From Nelumbo lutea (lineage: Eukaryota > Streptophyta > Magnoliopsida > Proteales > Nelumbonaceae): a stretch of 64,000 nucleotides of DNA. Under the pieces are notes generated by a model. The model was not told where the DNA came from, did no database searches, and saw only the letters and a program-made list of their open reading frames with translations. The position numbers and the translations under genes were made by a program. Below, piece after piece: positions 63,486-64,000 of this stretch (positions are counted from its first letter, which is position 1; each line of letters begins with the position of its first letter). The DNA lies in NCBI GenBank assembly GCA_022828595.1, contig JAKGHH010000003.1, positions 52,069,759-52,133,758 on the forward strand, read 5' to 3'.

Positions 63486-64000
63486 TCTGTGGTTTCGGAG
63501 GTAAAGGAAGCTCGGCTGAAAGATTTTCTGATGGCCTTGTTTGTTTAATTTGTTTTGCGAATTCAACCAAAGGTCCTTTAAATAAGATATGTAATAGTTT
63601 TTCTTTTTGGAAAGTTTAGCAGGAACTCTGTAGATGGTAATTACAAGGAAATTTGTTTGAAATATTGATTTATACGACTTTTGTTGCTTGGTAGTTGGGA
63701 GAGTCTGTCTTGCATGCATTGGTTTTATGTGAGTTTGTTAGAAATCTACCATTAATTATCTATTGATAGTTGAGAATGGAAATGGTAGAATATAAAAGAA
63801 AAACACATAGAGCAAAACAGACCCACAGGAAACAGAACATAACAAGAAACACTTGACAAAGACTAAAGGCTAAGGACTAAGCACATGCAACTAAAGACTA
63901 ACACAGCACGACCCCTAAACACCTAAACAAGACCAAAAACACCATTGTTACCTTTCAAACTTCCTGAATATGCACCAGATATTCTAGTGTTTACAACTTA
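63486..64000. other. Nothing recognised
   Basis: AT-rich; possibly the 3' UTR of the locus above, then spacer. Confidence 0.3.

Noticed and set aside
1..64000. CRISPR arrays, operons, bacterial promoters or phage genes
   Set aside because: The tandem arrays lack repeat-spacer structure and all genes are plant-type with introns.

Overview
This is a stretch of nuclear DNA from a flowering plant, most likely a eudicot with a transposon-rich genome. The evidence is AT-rich spliced genes with GT-AG introns, plant-type non-LTR retrotransposons (LINEs) carrying an RNase H domain, Tat-lineage Ty3/gypsy LTR retrotransposons, hAT-like and Mutator-like MITEs, and tRNA-derived SINEs. No bacterial, organellar or CRISPR features were seen. 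The species cannot be named from the sequence.

Three host genes are well supported. A KH-domain RNA-binding gene, closest to FLK, lies on + at 9054-11603; its first KH domain is not in the window. A domesticated Mutator transposase gene of the MUSTANG (MUG) type lies on - at 41279-43576. A pfkB-family sugar kinase gene lies on - at 52635-55261 and lacks its 5' exon(s) here. From memory, Arabidopsis has FLK beside MUG1 on chromosome 3 and a pfkB kinase beside MUG3 on chromosome 1, so the order FLK-MUG-pfkB may be an ancestral linkage that insertions have stretched. A small intronless locus at 63173-63485 looks like a plastid-protein gene with a frame break.

Layout: 1-9.05 kb is LINE debris in both orientations plus two inverted-repeat DNA elements, probably all inside a long KH-gene intron. 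9.05-11.6 kb is the KH gene. 13.92-24.75 kb is a complete Ty3/gypsy element on -, with matching 5-bp target duplications and an hAT-like MITE nested in gag. 25.30-32.93 kb is a second, related gypsy element on +, lacking PBS, gag and protease. 34.7-38.3 kb holds LINEs, one split by a 1.5-kb solo LTR full of tandem repeats. 41.3-44.6 kb is the MUG gene. 45.8-48.8 kb is a cluster of five hAT-like MITEs with near-perfect 8-bp duplications. 52.6-55.3 kb is the kinase gene. 55.7-60.2 kb is LINE inserted in LINE. 60.7 kb has a complete SINE.

The most interesting signal is in the gypsy elements. Both carry, between integrase and the 3' LTR, a gene in antisense orientation to gag-pol. In each copy it has a TATAAATA box, an ATG with a shared N-terminal motif, two small introns at homologous positions and a Transposase_28-like ('putative gypsy type transposon') domain. 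Exon 1 keeps its frame over more than 820 nt in both copies even though stop codons have accumulated.
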